Positions 33,608 to 46,600 of a DNA stretch of 64,000 nucleotides are shown here, in pieces; the stretch's first letter is position 1; each line of letters opens with the position of its first letter. The notes below the pieces were generated by a model. The model saw nothing but the letters and a program-made list of their open reading frames with translations. It searched no databases and was not told the origin of the DNA. Both the position numbers and the translations under genes were made by a program. The stretch comes from Hexactinellida sp. DTS-2022 (Eukaryota; Porifera; Hexactinellida). The stretch is taken from assembly GCA_028753945.1 (NCBI GenBank), contig JAPNXP010000010.1:995042-1059041 (forward strand), written 5' to 3'.

Positions 33608-34190
33608 CAATTGGTAATAGCATGCTGAGAGACATCTATTTAAATCTTGTGTTACTAAATGGTGGATTTCTGAAGTTTGTCCTCAACAAATAGAGGATTG
33701 CCTCCGTAAATGGAATTGTTTTGCTCTGATATTTCGATGTGTATCTAATTTCATAGTCAGCGATTTTTCTGATTATTTTTTGTTTTCTGTTATTGAATAT
33801 TACAAATTTCTTAAAATATTTCGGGGTTAAACTAGTTAAATACATTTTGTGCAATCTTCCTCAGATAACTATTTCATTAAAGTGATTTCATCATCTAATC
33901 TAACAGGACGCGATTTCTATAACAATAGTTAATAAGTTCTCTATGTTTTAACAGTGTTTCAGTTTATGTACTGATTGAGTTAATTCTGCATTTTTGCAAT
34001 GTTAATGTTATTTTTCTCGATGAATTCTTTTTTTTGCTAATTTCTACATATCGCTGCTGATTAATTTACTTTCGAGCTGTGATGGTGTTAGGACTAAATG
34101 ATGTTCCGAGATAATATCAAACAGAGATAACTTTAATATTACAATTTGCTAAGAAATTACCAAAGTGAAATACAGTGTGAGCCTAATTAG

Positions 34191-34728
34191 CATAGATGCA
34201 TTATACGTAACGTATAACGTATATATGGTGCCATTATACGTTAGGTGAACGTATAATGCCATCATACGTTAGAGGATCATATGGTCAAAACGTATAATCA
34301 TCATACGACGTATAACGTATAATGATTTTATACGATTTTCATTATACGTTCATCATACGTTCATTATACGTTCATTATACGTTACCGTACGTTATCATAC
34401 GTTCATCATACGTTATCATACGTTCATTATACGTTCATTATACGTTACCATACGTTATCATACGTTAATCATACGTTCATTATACGTTCATTATACGTTA
34501 CCATACGTTATGTATCGAAGAAACCTGTCTTCCTTAGCATCACTAATAGTCACGTTTTAGTTTTTACTAAATTGACTAAATTCAGTTTCATCGTATGATG
34601 GTATCATACGTTGGCCATTTGTTATACGTTGATTATACGCTCGAACGTATATATGATCCATTATACGTATATATGATCCATTATACGCTCCCCGAACGTA
34701 TAACGTATGATCGTATAATGCATCTATG
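34191..34728. mobile_element. MITE filled with TATACGTTCATCATACGTT satellite
   Basis: Ends CATAGATGCATTATACG and CGTATAATGCATCTATG. The 8-bp flank CTAATTAG is identical at 34183-34190 and 34729-34736; it is itself palindromic. The interior is a dense array of CATTATACGTT / CATACGTTAT units with CGTATAACGTATA palindromes near both ends. A 90-bp unrelated stretch (34510-34600) interrupts it. The terminal repeat ends in the same TATACG that forms the array. Confidence 0.88.
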
Positions 34729-34979
34729 CTAATTAGTTTATGAGTATATATATGATATCTAGGTTATTACTATGTGTGTGGTCTACTTGAGGCTGTGAGT
34801 AGGGACTAATACTAATCTATAACATCGGTACAATAATTCCAGCTCAGGAGAGAAATCCAATCGGATTACTTTACCCGCCTATAAACATAATATACTTAGA
34901 ATAAAAATTTTGAGTGAAGATTTGATCCGATTAGTTTGAAATTATCGCAAAGATAATATCAATAGAAAGTAAAATATAC

Positions 34980-35320
34980 TGGAACAGGGTTTCATCAGGG
35001 GGATGGGGGAGCCTTTGGAAGGTATGATGTTATTATTAAGATGTAACAGCAGTTGGAATATCTATCCTAGTATAAACTTAGTACAGTACAATAATAATCC
35101 TTTACAACCAGTGTATTATACAGCCATCTGTAAATACGCGTCTAATTCCGGTTTGATCCAATTTCCATACGCCTAAATCACAAATTAATGTTACGGTAGG
35201 AGAAGATCCAAATTTTCGCGCTCCTATATTCAAATTTTCCAAAAATCTTACTCCAAAAGGAACGTCTCGCGCTCCTGGATTAATCCATTGTTTACAACTT
35301 TATTCTGTACTAGCACTAGC
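34980..35320. other. Non-coding; possible worn MITE
   Basis: CAGGGTTTCATCAGG (34986) and CGCGCTCCTGGATTAA (35268) resemble ends of the TCCAGGCG MITE family, but no duplicate is visible. Confidence 0.3.
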
Positions 35321-35379
35321 ACTCTATTGTTTCTGGCTTCCAGGGGCTTCGCCCCTGGACCCGACTAGGGGCTTACAGC

Positions 35380-35528
35380 CAAGGGCGTAGCCAAGCCAAA
35401 ATCTAGGGGGGGCAAATGTACAACCAGCGAGCGTAGCGAGCGAATTAAAGGGGGTCTGGGGGTGAAACCCCCAGAAAATGGCTGAGCTAGGGGGGGGGGG
35501 GCAACTGCCCCCCCTCCCTACGCCCATG
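35380..35528. mobile_element. hAT MITE with G-rich interior
   Basis: Ends CAAGGGCGTAGCCAAGCC and CCTCCCTACGCCCATG. Perfect duplicate CTTACAGC at 35372-35379 and 35529-35536. It contains GCGAGCGTAGCGAGCG and a G11 run. The long minus-strand frame across it is a by-product of G/C runs. Confidence 0.88.
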
Positions 35529-36399
35529 CTTACAGCGCCCCCCAGACCACCAGCTGGCAATGGGAATATTTTTATAACGTGGATCCACAAACTCCCCCCC
35601 CCCCAGAAAAAATTCTCTTTGAAACCCTGTGCAATATATCGCATTGTAAAGTTACTAGATTAAAAGTAGAATATTTATTACTCCGTAGTATTCCGAACTA
35701 TTTCGGTAACAACGTTTTCATTTGATAATAGCTCTGCGAATATACCAGGGATCTGACATATAAAAGATTTTTACTTTCATAACAATAGCTGCGATGCAAT
35801 GTATCAACGATATTCAAGCTAGCCATTGCTTGTTAAAATGAAAAGGCTTGGACAATAACAACAACAAAGTTTCAATATTAATTATTTTCTGATCATTTCT
35901 TTGATCCTTTTAAAACTCAAACTACATTATTGATTATACTTATGAAAAAAATAATCTCATGATCATTAATTAACCACATGATCCATAATTATGATTTAAT
36001 AACTTTCGTTGTGAAGTAATGTGGGTAATTAGTGGAGCATGAAAGTCACGTTCTCTGGTTTCGCTATTTCAAAATTTAGTGGTGTATGATGATATAAGAA
36101 TAAGATTTATTAGAAATTTCTGTTTGCCAAAATCTACACTAATTGTATAAATAGCAGGAGAATATAAATAATACGAACTTGAATTAAAAATTTTTTAACG
36201 ACATCTAAACTACTTACCAAATCACAGCATAAAGCAGAGAAGCTGATTGTATGAGAGAAATTATATCGATGGACTCTAGCGAGATAGGATTGAAATGATC
36301 GAGGTATTATGCGATGGGTTTGAATTAGAAATCAAAACACTATACTCTAAGAAGGCATCCATACTGTCAATTGAAACATGTACTTCTATAAACACGGGC

Positions 36400-37390
36400 G
36401 TCGCACGGCTCTGGAAACTCTCCGGCCAAACAGTTAAAGTGGCCCGGCCAAAACCGGACTCTCCTATATAATATAGTAGAATAAATGGCTGGTCCGGCCA
36501 TGGCCGGACAAGCCGGACCGCGTGCTACGCCTATGATAAAGCATCAGTATCTAATTATGAAAATTGTAAGAGAAGTGTACTCATTTAATGAATTGTTAGC
36601 AAAATAGAATATTGAAATTGACACAAACGCAAGCTTCGGATTGTTAGAAAGAAAGTTGTCAATACTGAAACAGAAATTAGACGGGATAAATTCAGATGCA
36701 TTTGTTAGATTGTCTCTCAAACAACCTTAAACTTTAATTACGACACAGAAATTCAACGACTAACTAAAGATGCTATTAATAACTGGCTACCCTCGGGTAT
36801 TAGAGATAGTATTTAATTGAAAAGACATTAGCTGAACCTGAATTATACTCACTACCACATCTAACTATGTGGAGAAGATCTGCTGAGGAGAAGATTGAAA
36901 CGTCCCAATTAAACTAAGACCTAAACTTCCAGGAACAATCGAGAAAGATATTTAAATAAATATGAGTCACTAATCAAACAGCTGAGAGCTGAAATCCTTA
37001 AACTTAGGACATACCCTATACAGGAGCCTTGGCGCTCAGTGGTTATGAGGGAAGGAGTACCCCATTTGATAAATGGAGAGTTCATTTTCTTTGTGCATTC
37101 TAGAATAGATGATACCTCTGAACCTGTCAGAGAGTGAGATACTGCCAGATGGATTAACACGTCAGGAATACGACTCAAGATTGGGTCGAGTTAACATAGA
37201 GTTAGTATTAGCAATTGAAGAGTTGGAAACTAGGAAAAGTTTGGAAAGCAATTTGAGATCTTTGAGTTCGCTCATGCAGAAATTGAGTCTAATGTAAATT
37301 TTGCATTTACAGAACTCCCAGCTCCCTCTTGTACAAAGATGGAAGGTCACTGGAATACCTGGTCGACAAGAATCAAGGCGACGAGCTGTA
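36400..37390 (+). pseudogene. Decayed coding-like region, unrecognised
   Basis: 36400-36535 contains CCGGCC-rich inverted pieces (a small MITE with CGGGCGTCGCACG and GCGTAGCACGCGG ends). From about 36950, frames joined by small shifts read KQLRAEILKLRTYPIQEPWR, GVPHLINGEFIFFVHSR, and FAHAEIESNVNFAFTELPAP then SCTKMEGHWNTWSTRI. This is protein-like and not repetitive, but I know no family. It may be an old retroelement capsid or a lost host gene. Confidence 0.3.
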
Positions 37391-38110
37391 ATAGAAATAT
37401 ATTATTATATACGACATTATTTTAAGAAATATCCTTCACTTATATAACAACAGAATTGACATTTCATCCATTGCAATCGAGCTGAGGATTATCCAATAAG
37501 CGCTTGTAGCTCCACCTTTATCAGAAAGGAACCTACGGTTAACTACCCATTGCATCTTGTGTGGATAGAGGGGCAACTGACGGCGTACATATTGTCACTC
37601 CAGCTTCCGCCTTGGTATATAAGAATAATGTAATTGTAGCAGATAAATACGGGATTCATTTCATGGTATAGAGCCAATGATCTAGTAGCATTTAGATTGT
37701 ATCATCAGAAAACAGCTGACAGTGATTCTCATGTTTGTCTCCCAGACTTTAAGGATTTCCTATTCGTGTGATAATTATAAAGATAAATTAGTGCGATATT
37801 GATATCAAAATGAACATTCCAATTGCGCAATGTTGTTGTATAACTTCGAACAGAAATAATTTGTACATTGGAACTCTCGTGCTTAGCTTCATCCTCATAA
37901 ACAGACACTCACCAAATAGAACAAGAATACCCATTGGACGTGTTACACTATCATAACAATACAGGACAAGGTATCCATGGTTACAGGATATGAAAACTAC
38001 AAGCGATTTCGCCATTTGTCTCATCACAGGAACTTCATTTCCTCTTCAAATGTTTTCATTGGAAGGAATACTAATTAAGTACGTATTAACAGAAGAACAA
38101 ATAGCGGGAC

Positions 38111-40901
38111 TGTAGGGATTGACCGGGATTCCCGGCAAAATCCCGGTCCCGGCCAAAATCAGCCTATTTAGTCCCGGTCCCGGTTCAGCCGGGATCGTTA
38201 TAATTTCCCGGGATTTTGCCGGGATATTTTATACCTCATTATAGTAAACATACTTCTTAATTGATACATTAAATATCACATTTGAATGCTTACTATAACG
38301 GTATAAATTGTTATTTAATAATGAATCTCTATATGGAGCTCAGTTACCAGTATCAGAACTTTTCGTTTTCATCAAAACATATTGCGAGAGCGAGAATAAT
38401 CATATTCGTTGTAGTTCAACCTCATATAATTATTTTGTGTGTATATATAGATACGGATACGAATTTGGTTTCGTATTTTTTTAGTATTTTATGGCAACAT
38501 CAGCGTTAAAAAGGAAGCAATCTGGTGTGTGGACATACTTCGATGTTGACGAGTCGGATAATTCAACTGCGTGGTGCATTGCGGAGAAGTGTTCTTCAAA
38601 ATCTCGAATTGTTCCTCGTGCTGTTTCGGGCTCCGACAAAAAAGCCTACTCGACAAAGGGATTATGGAGTCATTTGAAGTCGCACCACCCTGATGAGTTC
38701 AAAAAAGCAGATGAAGTAAAGAAGGGTCATGAAGATGAAAAGAGGCAAAAACTGACTGAGAAAGAGGATAATAAGGAGATCTACAAATTGACCACAAGCA
38801 CAAGCGTTAGCATTCCAAAACAATTGAGTATCCAGGAAACTTTTGAACTGCATAGAAAGTGGCCACAATATCATCAAGAACAGCAGTCACTCACCTTTCG
38901 TCTAGCTGAGTGGATTTGTAATGCAGTCTTGCCATATACAGTTGTGGAAGACGATCGTTTCAAGGTGATGATTAACAAACTTAACCCAAAATTTGACATC
39001 CCAAGTGAGAAACAATTGCGTCTTAATATCATCCCAAATATGTATAGGCGAGTATATCAACATGTGCAAATACTCCTACGTGATAGCTTCAAATCTTGCT
39101 CCATAACTACAGACATCTGGTCATCTCAAAGTGTGCACAGCTTCATCAGCACAACAGTGCACTTCATCGACGATAATTGGCAGCCCAAAATGGTGGTTTT
39201 AAAGTGTTTCTCATTTGATGAATCACACACAGCTCAAAACATTGCATATGTGCTAAGTCAAATAATGGCAGAATGGAACCTGAAACATAAGTTGCATGCA
39301 GTTTTGCGTGACAATGCCTTACACATGGTCAATGCAATGATTCTAAATAAATGGCCAAGTGCAGGATGCTTCCTGCATACTCTACAGTTGGTTGTTACAC
39401 ATTCAATTTTTGAACAAAGTGGTGTGAACTTAATGATGATCCGGGCTAACAAACTAGTGTCTCATTTCAAGCGTAGTCCTAAAGCAATGCACATTCTTTC
39501 TAAGCATCAAACAGCTTTGGAAGGTGAAGATGGAATGCAGATGCCACACAACAATTTGATATTGGGTGAGAAAACACGATGGAGCAGCTACTATGACATG
39601 CTTGTGAGACTAGAACAACAGAAGCGCGTCATTCGTAGATGTGAAGATGACCCCGAGATGGACTTGAAGTTGGATCAAATGCTGACATCAAATGATTGGG
39701 ACTTAATTCCGAAGGTGATTTGTCTATTGAAGCCGTTTGCAGATGTCACGAATGATGGTGAACGCGAGCGCGCATGTATCTCGGAGGCGATTCCATCGGT
39801 GAAGTATATCATTCACGAATTGGGATTAATCGATAGCAGAGGTTTAGGGACAATGAAAACGCAGCTTTTAATCCAAATGCACAGGTATTTTCAAGGTGGT
39901 GACTGCCGTGAACACTTTGGAAATATTGAAACAAATGAGTTGTTTGCAATCGCAACACTCCTGGACCCTCGGTACAAATCTCGTGGGTTTATCCAACGAG
40001 AAAATGTGACATTTGCTAGAGAATTACTGATTACTAAATTGAATACTATCACCACCATTCCGGCATCACAAGAAAGCCAGGTCAGCAGTGAAATTAGAGC
40101 AGCACATTCGGCTAAGAGAAATGGGTGGGAGTCTGTTCTAGACAGTTCTTCTGAAGATACTGATGAAGAATCTGATGAAGCCCGCGAACTAGAGGCGCAA
40201 GTGAGTGCTTATTTTACTGAAAAGCGAATAGCTAGGGATGATGATCCATTGGCCTACTGGAAGGTAAGGGCTATACAATGGCCTCAGCTGACACAACTTG
40301 CTAAGAAATATTTGTGCGCGCCCATTGGATCTTGCGCAAGTGAACGTGAGTTCAAAGTTGCAAAGAATGTCAGCAGCAATGAACGTATCAGGTTGCTCCC
40401 ACAAAATATTGAAAGGCTTCTGTTTCTTAAATTCAATTTGCGCGCAATTGGCTACAATACTGAGCTACTGAAACCAGTAAGTGAAGTGGATCACGTTATT
40501 ACAGCCTTAGAAGACAGTATTGAAAATTTACATAGTGTTGACTGGACAGTTTAGTTTTGTGTATTTTACTAGTTTTAGTTTTAGAAAGTACTTGAGTAGA
40601 CAACATTATGTTATACAATAATACAATATTACGTAGAGAGAGATACTACTGCTAAGTGTTAGAATGAACCACAAATTCTCAATATCGGTCTTTCCGTAAA
40701 CCAATTAGATGATGATAAAAAACATTGTTAAAACTTAAAAGGTTATAATATCTGGATTCTTCAAGAAAAAACAGCTATAGCTGGAAATTAACTACTTAAG
40801 GACCTTATAAAATCCCGGCGCCGGTCCCGGTCCCGGCTAAAATCTCAAAATCCCGGCACCGATCCCGGTCCTGGCTAAATTGTGATCCCGGTCGATCCCT
40901 A
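38111..40901 (+). mobile_element. hAT transposon with intact transposase gene
   Basis: The left end starts TGTAGGGATTGACCGGGATT; the right end is the complement of TAGGGATCGACCGGGATCAC. Both are followed by CCCGGTCCCGG-rich arrays (38130-38230, 40815-40900). Flanks AGCGGGAC (38103-38110) and AGCGGGAG (40902-40909), 7 of 8. The transposase fills the centre. Confidence 0.85.
38491..40554 (+). CDS. hAT transposase (ZBED-like), 687 aa, uninterrupted
   Basis: An ATG at 38491 opens a single frame to TAG at 40552-40554. Residues 11-70 form a BED zinc finger (C29, C34, H61, H65/66). The RNase H-like core has D207 in SITTDIWSSQ, D273 in VLRDNALHM, and the hAT motif C292-x2-H295 in GCFLHTLQLV. The C-terminal dimerisation domain (585-650) reads DPLAYWKVRAIQWPQL, then SCASEREFKVAKN, then NIERLLFLKFNLR. 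An acidic insert (SSSEDTDEESDEARE) precedes it. Length is usual for the family. The protein binds hAT ends and moves the element by cut-and-paste in the nucleus. No stop, frameshift or missing acidic residue among those I can place, unlike every other transposase in the window; the third catalytic Glu was not assigned. Confidence 0.93.
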   Translation: MATSALKRKQSGVWTYFDVDESDNSTAWCIAEKCSSKSRIVPRAVSGSDKKAYSTKGLWSHLKSHHPDEFKKADEVKKGHEDEKRQKLTEKEDNKEIYKLTTSTSVSIPKQLSIQETFELHRKWPQYHQEQQSLTFRLAEWICNAVLPYTVVEDDRFKVMINKLNPKFDIPSEKQLRLNIIPNMYRRVYQHVQILLRDSFKSCSITTDIWSSQSVHSFISTTVHFIDDNWQPKMVVLKCFSFDESHTAQNIAYVLSQIMAEWNLKHKLHAVLRDNALHMVNAMILNKWPSAGCFLHTLQLVVTHSIFEQSGVNLMMIRANKLVSHFKRSPKAMHILSKHQTALEGEDGMQMPHNNLILGEKTRWSSYYDMLVRLEQQKRVIRRCEDDPEMDLKLDQMLTSNDWDLIPKVICLLKPFADVTNDGERERACISEAIPSVKYIIHELGLIDSRGLGTMKTQLLIQMHRYFQGGDCREHFGNIETNELFAIATLLDPRYKSRGFIQRENVTFARELLITKLNTITTIPASQESQVSSEIRAAHSAKRNGWESVLDSSSEDTDEESDEARELEAQVSAYFTEKRIARDDDPLAYWKVRAIQWPQLTQLAKKYLCAPIGSCASEREFKVAKNVSSNERIRLLPQNIERLLFLKFNLRAIGYNTELLKPVSEVDHVITALEDSIENLHSVDWTV

Positions 40902-41699
40902 AGCGGGAGCGTATCACTTTAATCTGTTTGAGTCCTGTCACTGAAGAACTTAACTGAGGATTTACATAAGACTTTTGGGACAATGCTATTAAGGTAAAAC
41001 ATTAACATTTTAACAGTAGGCTTGATGAGTTTAAAGTAGTATTTGAAGATCATACAATTGATTATATATCAAAGAAAGATATAAACGATGTTGAATTATT
41101 CTTTTTAAAAAAAATATGATACTATGATAGGTATATTATTTATGGTTTTATAATCTCAGGCTGGGCAGTTCCTTAAGAGTTCCTAAATTTATTGCCAATT
41201 CTCAGCCTGGAGTCCTTATAAAGGTGTTCCTTATTTTAAAAAAACGTGTAAGGTAATACGAATTGGAAGGTTATACAGAGAAATTTTGATAGTCCTTAAC
41301 GAGAGTGCCTATAAACTGAGGTATATTTTCTATATTACTAAAGTAGAATAGAGTATAAAAAATGGCTTATCGTGAATTTGAGTGAACAATTTTAACATGA
41401 AATTATATACTCTTATAGTATGGAATATACAATTTTAGCACTCCTACGCTCATAATATGAGATTTATAACGGTTTTAGATTTGTCCAGTTTTTTGTCCAG
41501 GTTTTGGATTTTACGTGTCCAGGAATGTCCAGTTTTTTTGGCCAAAAAATGGAAAATGTCCAGGTTTCGGTCAAAGCCATCTGGTCACCCTAATCATATT
41601 CCAAAATACAATGTGAAATGAATTAACTGTTCAAAATATTATAGCAAAATCAATGTAACATACATAGTAATTTGGATTGGGAAAGTATTATGCTTATAT
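40902..41699. other. Non-coding with GTCCAG repeats
   Basis: 41480-41590 has repeated TTTGTCCAGGTTTTGG-like units ending TCTGGTCACCCTAA, a hAT-style right end without a recognised left end. Nothing else. Confidence 0.45.
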
Positions 41700-41835
41700 C
41701 AGGGCCGTAGCCACCAAAATCAAAGTGGTCAGGTTAATTTGACCAACCTGACCGAGTGGTGCCATATTGGGAAATTAATCAACCAAAAGTGGTCAGGTTG
41801 AAACCTGACCAACCTGACCAGTGGCTACGGCCCTG
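41700..41835. mobile_element. hAT-like MITE of GTGGTCAGGTT units
   Basis: Ends CAGGGCCGTAGCCAC and GTGGCTACGGCCCTG. TTATAT lies directly outside both ends (6 bp match). Internal AAGTGGTCAGGTT and CAACCTGACC repeats. Confidence 0.82.
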
Positions 41836-43092
41836 TTATATAGTCAGCTCGTCCAACTGGAAATTGATTCATAGCCATCAATGTATATTATAATATTTTA
41901 AAAAAGTTCTTAAAGAAATATTGTAAAGATTATAATTAATCCCAAAATTAAAATCTAATCAGTAGTCAATACAATATCCATAGTACAGTTATACAGCGAT
42001 TTATAATCAAAAGCTTTAAAAGCAAATGTGCAGGCATAGTAGCGATTGGTAATTGGTAAATAACGCACACTGGAGTATTCTCCTACTTATTACACACTAT
42101 TTCTGAGTAAAAACATGAATTACTTTATTTCAAGTTTAATTGGAACCGTTTTTATTGAAATAGTGTCAAACGAATGTATAATTCGTGCAAACTTGATCTG
42201 ACAATTCCCCTATGGAACATTGGAATACACCAGCCCGCGCCCACTTATCTATAATATTGCGAATACACATAGTGGTATTCTCGTTTAATTAAATAACACT
42301 ACAATTAGAGTGAAATCTAATTATTGAGCAATAACTGGTTAATAATTGTGTTGGCTTACCAACTCATGGGTTGATCAATTCCTTTAATTAAATGATGTCA
42401 ATTAATTAACACAATTAAAATAACTCGTTTATAATGAGTTGTTTATTTCCAACTCAAGAGTTGATGGAGCCCTACAAGTAACCATCTGAGTTACAGCCCT
42501 TGTTTGTATTCCCAAAAAATAAGTATACTATTAATTAAAACTCAAATATCCTAGAATCTAATTCGAGAATAATCATAATAACAGTAAAATTAGGGATTCA
42601 AACCCATTTCGGGAAATGCTGAGGATACACTCAAGGTTTCTATCGAATATTTTCTATTCGTTTGCAAAGCTCGAAAAAGATTCGAGATAAAACTATCCTT
42701 CAGTCAATCGTTTGTGGAAATTATCTCCCAAACAATATTCATAAATAGAGATTAATTCCCCTATCCTGCTCCCAATCCTGAGTTAGTTTGCAAGTTAATC
42801 TCAATAAATTTCAAAGCATTTGCTGAATCGTTTAGATATATTTGAAACAACTTATCTGTATGTAGATTGTAGACCGTAAATTTCTAGACGGGTTTTATTG
42901 ACTAAAAGAAGTAGACGCCAAGGACTACAAAATTTATAGATGTCATATGAAATTTTTTGCATAATTTGTATGGGCTTAGAAAAACCGTCTAATAAGGAAA
43001 TAAGGAAGTTCAGAATATTTTTAGGAGAATACTCATTTTGGAATCAGTTAATGATTATTTATTAAGAATTAAATTAATTTTAAAAGAAAATA
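41836..43092. other. No gene recognised
   Basis: AT-rich, with GTTGATxxATTCCTTTAATT-like partial repeats around 42290-42480 (ACTCATGGGTTGAT and ACTCAAGAGTTGAT). Probably old repeat DNA. Confidence 0.35.
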
Positions 43093-43260
43093 CAGTCAAC
43101 TCCGCTTAATAGAGCCACCGGTTAATCGGGTAAAAATTTCATAGGATTTATAGGACAGAATTGCAGTTTGGCTTACAATATTTTCGGTTAATCGGTTTCT
43201 CCGCTTAATAGGGTCAAAACAACCTGGTCCCGAGGTGGCTCTATTAAGCGGAGTCGACTG
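43093..43260. mobile_element. pogo/Tigger-like MITE, copy 1
   Basis: TA on both sides. Ends CAGTCAACTCCGCTTAATAG and CTATTAAGCGGAGTCGACTG. The CTCCGCTTAATA end is the standard Tigger/pogo form. A close relative lies at 61037. Confidence 0.92.
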
Positions 43261-43672
43261 TAGTGATAAAAACCCTGATCTACGAGAAATTTTCTCTATT
43301 TTAGACAGGTAACTCATAAATCCCATAACAAAATAATGATAGTAAATATACATTTTATTTGTTGAAATGTATAATGGTTGAGTAACATAAGAATTAGTAA
43401 TCCAATAGTAAAAATATCCTATATACTAAAACTGCACCTTTAAATGAGGACATTTGACACAGAATAGATATACTAGATTAGATTAATTTATATAGTATGC
43501 CTAAATCTACATATTGAACATTATATATACAAATTAAAATATACAATATATTAGAATTTCTAGAGAAGAGAGAAAAAATATAATTAATATAGGACAAATA
43601 AGAATTCTGATGACCCTGTTGACTAGAATACTGTGCATGAGAGATAAGAACTATGTTACATCGAGTATACAT

Positions 43673-46600
43673 CTATTGGACATAAGGAAATGGTACCAGC
43701 TGAGGAGATGGCACGTTATTGTTTGTTGTCGGATTGTAGTATTGTTGCGGTATATAGGCAACTTGTGGGCCGTATACAGAGGGGCTAATTGCGAAGTGTG
43801 TGAATGGAGAGAAGTACTGTGGAGGGTAAGGAACGTCGAAATATTGGAGACCTGTTGGGGTCATTTGTGGAAAGTAAAACCCTTGGAAAAGTCCATAGGG
43901 GGGAGAAGGCATCGATCTAAGGTAGAAATCTATAATTAACCACAATGATTGGAATACGTACATCTAAATTTTTAATAAGAATAAGATTATATTTTATATT
44001 CGCTCAAATGATGTATATTAATTAGCAAAACGCTTCAAAGCTCAGAGAAAGTATGAAATTTAAATTCGCTAATAATTATTCATTAATAGTTTAATATTAG
44101 TGTGACCATTCTGAGTCATGATAATTCCATTAAATATCGAAATCGTAACGTAGTACACCAATGCAGCCTTTTCTTTACAAATATATTTACTTTTAATTCA
44201 GAATCAAATTTGGTCATCAATATGAGTTGTACAAGTCTAATTTAATTAATGAACTTCTATGGTAAAGTAATTACAAGTTAACTTTGGTCCATTCCATCTT
44301 TATTATTTGCTTCGCAGGTGCTAATGGACTTACTTTAGTGGAGCAGATTAATTTATAGGGTCACATGAATTTGAACTTTAAAATTGCTCTTTTGCCACAA
44401 TTTAACAGTGAACAAATACAAATTCAAAAGTATCTCCAAATTAGGCATTAATAATGAATCTATGGAGTTTATGGAATACACTGTAACACTCTAAAAGTAA
44501 TTTTGAAATATTGTGATTGAATAGCTACAACTTACAATTGAGATGTCTTCAAGTGATGCGGGCTACTTGATTGCGATGGAGATTGGGGTTTAGTTGGACT
44601 CTCTACAGAATTACAACCTACAATACAATAACGATGAAACAGTACACAGTATACATACAATATTGCAAAACTCAAACGTCATTTAGGGAAGCTATATTTA
44701 AATTAGTAATACGTAGTATAGAAGCCTTGCTTATTTGTAGAATAAAATTATTATATTATATTTCTAAATAAGGGTTTAGTGTAGAATGAGGTTCCCTGAA
44801 GAGTAACTTAGTTCCAACTTCCAACCAACTTTCCATTTGAGTAATTGCGGAATAAGAACGGATGAACAGTTATTTAATTAATGGGCCACTAATTACGTAT
44901 AAATCCTCTCTAATTGATATTTCTATATGCAATTATGGTGTAATCATCAGATAATTACGTAAGGCATTATCTACCAGCAAGAATGCATATGTTATAAATT
45001 ACAGCTCAGTACAGTGAAAACATTATGCTATGAATAAACAACTTCCTCCTAAATTGCATAGCTATTAGCTATGCTATAAAGAAGGAAGTTGCAATTTAAG
45101 TGGATAGCATTATATCAACATAAGGGCTATATGAATTGACGGAGAATGCTTACGTGAGTTAATAACTTCAGTATTTTGAATAAATAAATAATATTAATGT
45201 AAGCTCAATGTACTATTGTAAAATAGCTAAACTAATGTAGGTGTAAGTTCGTATGTTGTTGTGCTGAGAGCATACTATATAACTTCTAATTAATTAAATA
45301 AATTCAGATGATTTTAATACTAAAGGCTAGAGCTGAGGTAATATTCGAATCAAACGAACCAAATCTTCTCTAAGCGAATGAAGTAAGTAATATTATAACA
45401 GTGAAATCAAGGAAATATAAAAATGTTCGTATATTCGTTTTACTTAACCTCGTTTTAACCTTCGTATATTAATTCAGGAAAATTTCTTAATATTAATTTA
45501 TTGAAAATATTTGGTTATTATCTAGTTCTATAAATTAATGTACATATATACGTAATTAGTCTATTGGACACATTACCTAATTAGGTATAATTTTAATGTG
45601 TTGACTCAATACTAATCTAATCATTTACACTAATACACTCTGTTCTCTCTAATAGCTATCAGTGGGCAATTAGAGACAACAGACTGTAGTACACTGACGT
45701 ATGATCTTACTTGCTCGATATTTGTGTAAATTCACTAACTATTGAAATATCCACGTATAATAGTCGTAATTAGTATGCAAGTGATATTATACAAGTTATC
45801 AATAGAAGTAATCTCACTAATAGCCTGAATTTTGATGTTGGTACATTCTAACGATAAAGTATTCAGATTATAATCTCTGCTATTGTATCAAGCAGACAAT
45901 CCAGCTCACAGATCATTGTAATTCAGTACCCAACAATAAACTGAAACCTGGCTATAAACAGTTTCGAACAGATTAGGTCTTCTAGCAATGAAACAGTGGT
46001 TGTTAGTATAGAGCTATAAATGGAGTAAGTGAATGGCAGAGTATACGTGTAGAAGAAGCTTTACACATTGCTATTTTTGCTATTTTGCTGTGAAGTCCAA
46101 AATTAAGAACAAATAATTCTAATTTAGTAATGATAGTTCGGGTATATGAAGCCATCACATAAATTGATGCTAAAATGTTTATTGAGACAACTCAGTAGAT
46201 ATCGATTCCATAAAAAGGAAATTGTTATTCGAGCTCAATTGTTAAGAATTATCTAGCTTAGACAATCTATTCGATTTGTATTAACAGTATTCGTACTAAC
46301 AAGTTTGTACTGTGCATAATACAACGTTGTATTAGCAATGCAGTTTAATAGTTGAGGTTAATTGATATGAATAACTTGACATATAAAGTGCATAGTGAAG
46401 GAGGAGAGCGGTATTGTATTGAATCATCGATCATATTAAACTTGCTTAATTTGGTTAAAATGTTGTTATTCCTTATCTAGTCAATAAATTGATTTATGAA
46501 GTTGGTCTTAATTTTAAGAGAGAAGAGAATAGAAAGTGTTAATTATAAATTGGCTCTTCAAGTCTTACCTGATGTATTCATCTTCTTGGCTCCCAAATAA

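Noticed and set aside
35324-35663. Gly/Pro-rich open frames on both strands
   Set aside because: Produced by G and C runs in and around the MITE at 35380.
37788-38027. Minus-strand frame resembling a membrane segment
   Set aside because: Plus-strand pieces in the same place are equally protein-like (old decayed region); no family recognised on either strand.
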